DNA from: Antitrichia curtipendula
Taxonomy: Eukaryota > Streptophyta > Bryopsida > Hypnales > Leucodontaceae
DNA: 64,000 nt
Reading direction: 5' to 3'
NCBI GenBank assembly: GCA_951230915.1
Contig: OX579640.1
Location: 19,922,981-19,986,980, forward strand
The notes beneath the pieces were generated by a model, which saw only the letters and a list, made by a program, of their open reading frames with translations, did no database searches and was not told the DNA's origin. The position numbers were made by a program, and so were the translations under genes. Positions 58,615 to 64,000 of the stretch are shown here, piece by piece (position 1 is the first letter of the stretch; every line of letters starts with the position of its first letter).

Positions 58615-58904
58615 TAGAATTGAATGAGACAGCTCAAGCCTCTGAATTTGCATCAATTCAATTTCCACCACTTGCAGCATCAAGAGTAAAGAAATCTGCA
58701 AAGACATCATAATTATCATGTTCTTCCTTTTAAAACCAATGTGCATGCAGATTGTTACCTCGATTGCATCTTTAGTAGACAAATTCAGAAACTTAGGATG
58801 CAAAATAGGACGTGGTTTGAAAGTCTTCTTCAATCTTGTTAGCCTCTTGCTTTTTTCTGTTCGTCTGGCTTAAAACGTATAGTGGGAGGCCTCCCTTCGA
58901 GGGC

Positions 58905-58985
58905 TTTCCGTCATGTGAGGACCCTGCCTCAAATGCGAGGGCGGGAGCCCCAGCCTGAGGAGCGGAACCTTCACATGACAGGAGG
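58905..58985. repeat. GC-rich stem-loop segment
   Basis: GTCATGTGAGGACC and GGAACCTTCACATGAC are nearly inverse, enclosing a GC-rich interior (GCGAGGGCGGGAGCCCC). It stands out from its AT-rich surroundings. No known RNA family recognised. Confidence 0.45.
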
Positions 58986-59082
58986 TCTGAGGGGGGAGGA
59001 CTCCCGCTGCGTTAAGCACACGGCAGTTAGTTGAATTATAGTGCCTGACACGATATTTTAAAATTATAGTGCCTGGCATTGT

Positions 59083-59539
59083 AACTACACTAAAGATGAT
59101 ATTTAGTGTCTTGTACACTAAATACGAAGGCATACACTAAGAGCCAATTACCCTATGAAAGTAAGTAACATTAAATGTCAATTCAAACACTAAATGTGAA
59201 CCAGAGTTGTCATATCAGACGGAATATCACTATTCACGGACAGAATCGGACCGATTAGGGCTAGGCGGCTGCAAACTTCAGAGCCTTGTAACTTTTGCAA
59301 AATTCTTCAAATCAGGAAAATGAGATGTTTTTCGGCATCTACAATTTTTTAGATGCCGAAAAACATCTCATTTTCCTGATTTGAAGAATTTTTGCAAAAG
59401 TTACAAAGCTCTGAAGTTTGCAGCCGGCACATTCAAGTCTAACACTAATTGTGGACAAGTTCAGATTTAGTGTTGTAGCTAGTAGGGGGGTAAAAACACT
59501 AAATGTCACTCAACACTAAATATCATCTTTGGTGTAGTG
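59083..59539. mobile_element. CACTA-like MITE enclosing a long hairpin
   Basis: The right end, read inward, is CACTACACCAAAGATGATAT followed by TTAGTG. The left end AACTACACTAAAGATGATAT followed by TTAGTG differs at two positions. CACTAAATGT words recur inside. The first base of the left end is changed and no 3-bp duplication is clear. Confidence 0.6.
59266..59426. repeat. near-perfect 75-bp-arm hairpin
   Basis: The arms 59,266-59,340 and 59,351-59,426 are complementary with one mismatch and one single-base gap. The loop is 10 nt (59,341-59,350). Transcribed from either strand it would form a long double-stranded RNA stem. Confidence 0.92.
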
Positions 59540-60594
59540 CCAAGCTTCATAATCAGGTCTTTGTGGCCTATAATGCAGAGTATTTTCTATAGGGACCCGG
59601 CTGATTAGTGCTTAACAAAACATGAAAATGCTGTTCATTCAGCATTCTATTGGCAATTCTCAGACCACGCACCACATGTTCTTACTTAGCTCTACATTGC
59701 AAAAGACATTAATAGTGAAATTCTCCATTATACAACACTCAACAGATTTCCAAACTCTTACTCTCAACAATAAGGTCAGAGAACTATTGTCTGAGTGATT
59801 TAGCTTTTAATCTTAGACATTCAATGTTGACTTCCAACATGGTGGAAAAACTCACAAACAACATTCAGACTCCACAATACTCTAACTTGGTCTCATAACA
59901 CTCAGGCCATATGTACTGTACAGTTAAACTATGGAGATATTTATTTTACAAAATTTACTCAGATAAAATCTCATGTTAAGCTCTTCATAGATCATATTTT
60001 TGTTACTTAATGGGGTGTTTTTTTATATGAAAGATGTGCATATAGAAGTTTCTTACATATCTATGCAATCAAATTAGAAAAAATTCCTCACCAATGTTTT
60101 CCAATCAATTATCATGTAAAATCATGAATTTTAAAAGAAAAAATTCACCAACAATGGAGTTTTGCTTTTTTGAAACCCAAATTTGGTATGCTTCATTGGA
60201 ATTGCGCAAGAATTTAATATTATTTATGCAAAAAAAAAATACCAATAAAATTTTATAGTATGCAAAGTGGATTTTGAATGGCAAAAGTGGATTTCCGTAA
60301 TATTATGCAAGGGACTTGTACTGTACACTCAACTCTAAAACAAGCATTTATTCACCAACTAGGAACATACAAACCAATGGGGTTTTTTCTAGCGATTTGG
60401 TGCAAAATTGCACCAAATTTTATGACCTGGCACTACACCTATAGTAAAAAATGGTTCTAAAAGGTGGAAAATTGCCAGAAAAATTCAAATTCAAAATAAA
60501 ATTTGATGAAATCATCAGATTATGGATGAAAACTGAATTATGGATATGTAATATGTGCTAACATCGGAAAAAAGCCACCCATTGCTACAGTACT
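59540..60594. other. intergenic with a repeat relative
   Basis: About 59,930-60,330 shares text with the element at 2,383-3,259 (ATCATATTTTTGTTACTTAA; CATATCTATGCAATCAAATT). No gene recognised. Confidence 0.5.
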
Positions 60595-60759
60595 GTTTCA
60601 ATGGATTAACAATATAGTATTGAAAGTATATTGTTGCAATATTGAAACAATATACTTTTAATAAAAATGCAAGGCTCCAATTGCTTCAATATTGTTGCAT
60701 TATTATTTCCAATAATGCAACAATATACTTTCAATACTATATTGTTAACCCATTGAAAC
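60595..60759. mobile_element. 165-bp MITE with 48-bp inverted termini
   Basis: GTTTCAATGGATTAACAATA and on to TATATTGTTGCA at the left is repeated in inverse at the right with about two mismatches. It is followed by three copies of a CAATATTGCAA-type unit (60,760-60,795). Confidence 0.7.
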
Positions 60760-60799
60760 AATATTGCAACAATATTGCAACAATATTGAAACAATGAGG

Positions 60800-61558
60800 G
60801 GTATGTTCCCGATGAAGTGCTAATATGATATTTTCTATCCAATATGTGGATGAATGTTGAAATTTGGAGCACCACTATAACATTCAATATCACCACTTTG
60901 GCACTTCATTAGAAATGAAAAAATAAACCCTGATACAGTCGAATACAGTTAGTACAAGCATTCACCAACTGGGTTAAAGATCATACACTTCAAATATGCA
61001 CATCTGTAATACACACAGTAAGACAGACTCCAATTTGGAAATACCGGCACAATACACATCTCCATTCAACTTGAATCCAAATCGGTATGCATGCACACCA
61101 AGACAGCAAACTCTCTCTCCGAATCAACACCCCACGACTAGATAGCTCTCAGCTCACGGAACATTCAGAAACAAAATTTTAAAGCCAAACAGCAAATCTA
61201 CGCAACCAATTCGTATTCCATTGTTGTATTCCAATGTTGGAAATGCTAAGTGATAAACCACATTATGCATTTCAAGTCCCCACAAACCCCATTCCAACAT
61301 AGATTTGAGAGGATTGGACGCAAAATAGATGGCAACTGGATGAATAACATACATATATTTTGAAGAAAATGAAGCCCAGTTGGGTAATGACAAGAATCAT
61401 GCCGTGATATGGCGAAACCAATTGTATGATACTCCAAAACTAGCAAGTAGAAGCATCAAACCAAACAGCAAGAGTGCTACAGCTGGAAATGCTAAAAGAT
61501 ATTCAGGTAATCCAACTCGAGTCACTTCGAAAAGGCCCCTCCCCTCTACAGAAATATT
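60800..61558. other. 3' flank of the BRE1-like gene
   Basis: No separate gene seen. The right part should contain the 3' UTR of the minus-strand E3 ligase gene. Confidence 0.4.
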
Positions 61559-63819
61559 TTAAATGTACACAGCTCGCACGTCACTCTGCCCAAATGGAAT
61601 GCCGCAACCAGGACACTTTCGATGTCTGAGTTCCAAGTTCCGCTGTATGCAAGGACTACAAAAGAGATGAAAGCATTTGGTAATAACCACCTGTCCCCAC
61701 AGAAGTTTGATTTCAGTAAAACAATCACAAAATAGACTACCGGTACCAAACACAAGAGTTTTCTGAAAAGGATACACATACTTCCACTTTCCAAAGCTGT
61801 CCAATTTGACCCTAAGTGTCCCGCTTCATATCTAAAGGGGTGTAGGAATGAATCATAAAGGAAATGTCAAGGAAATAGCATGTACCGATAAGGAGAATCA
61901 TAACCTACACCAGTACACAATAGAAATATGTTTTGAGCTACTACAATCGACTAATAGCTTCCAAAGCGCAATTTCAATACAACTTGAAACGCATAATTGA
62001 GGAAGTATCGAGGGACCCCCCAAAAGATAAAATTATATCAAACATTTTTAAACGATAGAAAAAACACATAGAAAGTTTAATGTAAGCGACTGTAAGCTTC
62101 CATGTAGGGGCTAAAAGTGCTCATGTACCAACAAACGATCATAAATGATTCAAAAAATAGCCCCAGTTAAGCATAGTCGAAGCACAAGGAAATAGATGCA
62201 CACCTCCTTCGGTCGATCGTGACAGACACTGCATTTCAGTATGGACTTATAATCCTTAATCTCCTCTTGCAATCGTTCTATCATGGGCCCGCCATCGCGA
62301 ACAGTATTTAGCCGTACGCTCTTCACATTTATACCCTCCAACTCCTCTTGAGCCCTTCGCTTCTCAAACCTGTGGCATACCAACATATGACTCCATACAC
62401 CATCCAAACTGGGTGCGAAAAGTAGACATTCTGTCAAATAGAAAGAGAAAAGAGCAGAATGCATGGGAACAAGAAAAGGGTAGTCTCACTAATAAACTGT
62501 ACAATTTGACGTGTCATGAGCTTCTTCCTATTTGACTATACTGCAATTTCCTAGTAATTTCCGAGAAAAGGGACTACTAACCTCTCCTTCTCTAATTGAA
62601 GATTCACGTTAAGTAGCTTCTGATTACGCTCCTCCAACACTTTGTCAGCAGCAGCTAGGGCTGATTTGGCAGAAGACAACTCTTTCTCCATCTCAACAGC
62701 TTTCCGTTTTGCACTCTCCATCGCTGATGATTGATGTCGACTCTCATCTGTAGCTTTCGTAAGTTGATCAATAAATGCTCTAGCCTGCAGCAAGCATTTC
62801 GTCTAGCTTCAGCATTCTGACTCGAAAACTTGATAAGAGGCTCTTTAATCACAAAGAGTGCAAAATTGACCTCATAAAGTTAGTATGCAAGCCAAAAAAT
62901 CAAACACTTCAGTAAGCTTAAACCCTACAAACTCATCAATTTACAGCACATCATTCAAATCTGTGGACTCTGTAATCATCCAATGCAGAGAGTGCATACT
63001 TGTTCTTCTAGGCGAGTAATTCGCTGTTTGTGAAGGTCAGCTGCAGCATTCGCATGTTGCATACGTGCATTCAACACTTGCTTCTCAGCTTGCAGTGAAG
63101 TCTGCAGCTGCTTCGTTTTGAGACTCTCTGACATCAACTGAATCCACACACAAGCAACAATTCAAACTAGGTCAGAAATAGGCTTAGGTCAGAAATAGGT
63201 AATGCGTAACCTGGTTGGGATGTATTACGCATAAACGAGAGGGATGGAAAATTCCTCAATAGAAAAGGCTCCATTCCTTCTTAATTCACCAAAGGTGATA
63301 ACAAAATGTGGATGAAGACTCGAGGAAGATGATACTGAAAAGCTATCCCGAGTAACAATACATGAATACCAATAAACCGATTCTACCAGAAGCGAGGAAT
63401 TAGTACGCACATCTTGGATCTCGCCAAAAATGGGTCTGCACAATTTGACAATCATGGGTTCTACAGGGAATGATACTATCTCACCTGGGCATTATATTCA
63501 TCACGCTCAATGATTTGTTGAAGTAACCTCTGATTTTGGGTCTGCATATCTTCATAAGCTTGTCCAATGGCCTGCAATGTCATGGGCCACAACTATAAGA
63601 AGAGAATTCAAACTAAGTACGAAATTCCAATGCTATTGTGGCAAGTTCATGAAGGGAAGACATCCAAAATTATCACATAGGCAAGTAGTCAATGAACACT
63701 AGTTGGCCGCAAGTACTAAATAAAGGAAGAGGAGTCGATGTCATACTTCTATTTCACTAATATATGCATCCCCTTCCTCTTTCTTGGCCTGCAGAGCCTC
63801 CCTTAAATCTAGAGCAACC
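61559..63819 (-). CDS. BRE1: BRE1/HUB-type RING E3 ligase for histone H2B, 3' part (runs off the right edge)
   Basis: Predicted exons, complement: 63747..63819, 63485..63571, 63000..63137, 62582..62784, 62204..62369, 61559..61690. All junctions are GT-AG and in phase. Coiled-coil text is family-typical: EEGDAYISEIE, AIGQAYEDMQTQNQRLLQQI, then LEEQ. It leads to a C-terminal C3HC4 RING: LKCSVCHDRPKEVVITKC, FHLFCSPC, RHRKCPGC, ending DVRAVYI. The protein monoubiquitinates H2B in chromatin and supports transcription elongation in plants (HUB1/HUB2). The stretch between 62,785 and 63,000 is read as intron; a further short exon there is possible, because homologues are longer at this point. The N-terminal half lies outside the window. 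Confidence 0.92.
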
Positions 63820-64000
63820 CTGCAACCGAAGAAAGCATCAATAACTAACCGTCTTAAACTTTTTTCTTAATTCAAAAAAAAGGAAATAAAAGAAATGTAT
63901 TATTCAGATCTAGACGGAAGAAAAGCTGCAGATATTTTCTGTTTCAAATATATCAACTTGAAGTTTCATAAATTTTCAGAGAACATACTTTATATAGAAC
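63820..64000 (-). other. intron of the BRE1-like gene at the window edge
   Basis: No exon text recognised after the acceptor at 63,820-63,821. The next upstream exon should lie beyond 64,000. Confidence 0.6.

Noticed and set aside
58905..58985. GC-rich stem-loop considered as a structured RNA or SINE head
   Set aside because: No polymerase III boxes and no similarity to a known structured RNA could be recognised. Kept only as a stem-loop repeat.

Overview
This window looks like nuclear DNA of a land plant or a close streptophyte relative. It is AT-rich and gene-poor, with intron-containing cytosolic ribosomal protein and histone-ubiquitin ligase genes, a nuclear gene for a chloroplast ribosomal protein, and a dense bed of nested transposons. 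I cannot name the species from sequence alone. Protein-coding host genes sit in short GC-richer islands: cytosolic ribosomal protein uS13/RPS18 (minus, about 8.7-9.75 kb), plastid ribosomal protein bL12 (plus, 12.5-13.1 kb), a calmodulin-like EF-hand protein (minus, 22.2-22.8 kb) and the 3' half of a BRE1/HUB-type RING E3 ligase (minus, 61.6 kb to beyond the right edge). They show no functional link to one another.

The rest is mobile DNA. The most striking element is a 5.5 kb piggyBac transposon (29,766-35,291) bounded by TTAA on both sides, with terminal inverted repeats CYCCTAAAGGACG. It carries a decayed but clearly recognisable transposase: three catalytic aspartates, one intron and a Cys-rich C-terminus. 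At least four non-autonomous elements of about 0.92 kb (5.7-7.0, 15.2-16.2, 27.9-29.4 and 45.0-46.0 kb), plus several loose ends, carry the same termini and TTAA context, so the window holds both a likely transposase source and its MITE-like passengers. PiggyBac is little described in plants.

From 36.4 to 50.2 kb lies one L1-type LINE (minus strand) split by nested insertions. These include a 6.5 kb Ty1/copia element with 156-bp LTRs, itself hit by a CACTA-type MITE (38.8 kb) and a hAT-type MITE (41.7 kb), both with perfect target duplications. Between the Copia RNase H region and its 3' LTR, an intact antisense ORF encodes an RNase H1/viroplasmin-type hybrid-binding domain, an unusual cargo.

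Other layers: CACTA-ended MITEs (50.6, 53.3 and 59.1 kb), MITEs with TA target duplications (6.5, 7.1, 7.4 and 58.3 kb), a near-perfect 75-bp-arm hairpin (59.3 kb), a large inverted repeat (24.3-27.5 kb), a 50/101-bp satellite (0.28-0.66 kb) and a 65-bp minisatellite (57.3-57.66 kb). Most premature stops in the piggyBac and gag reading frames can be explained as C-to-T changes, as expected from decay of methylated DNA.
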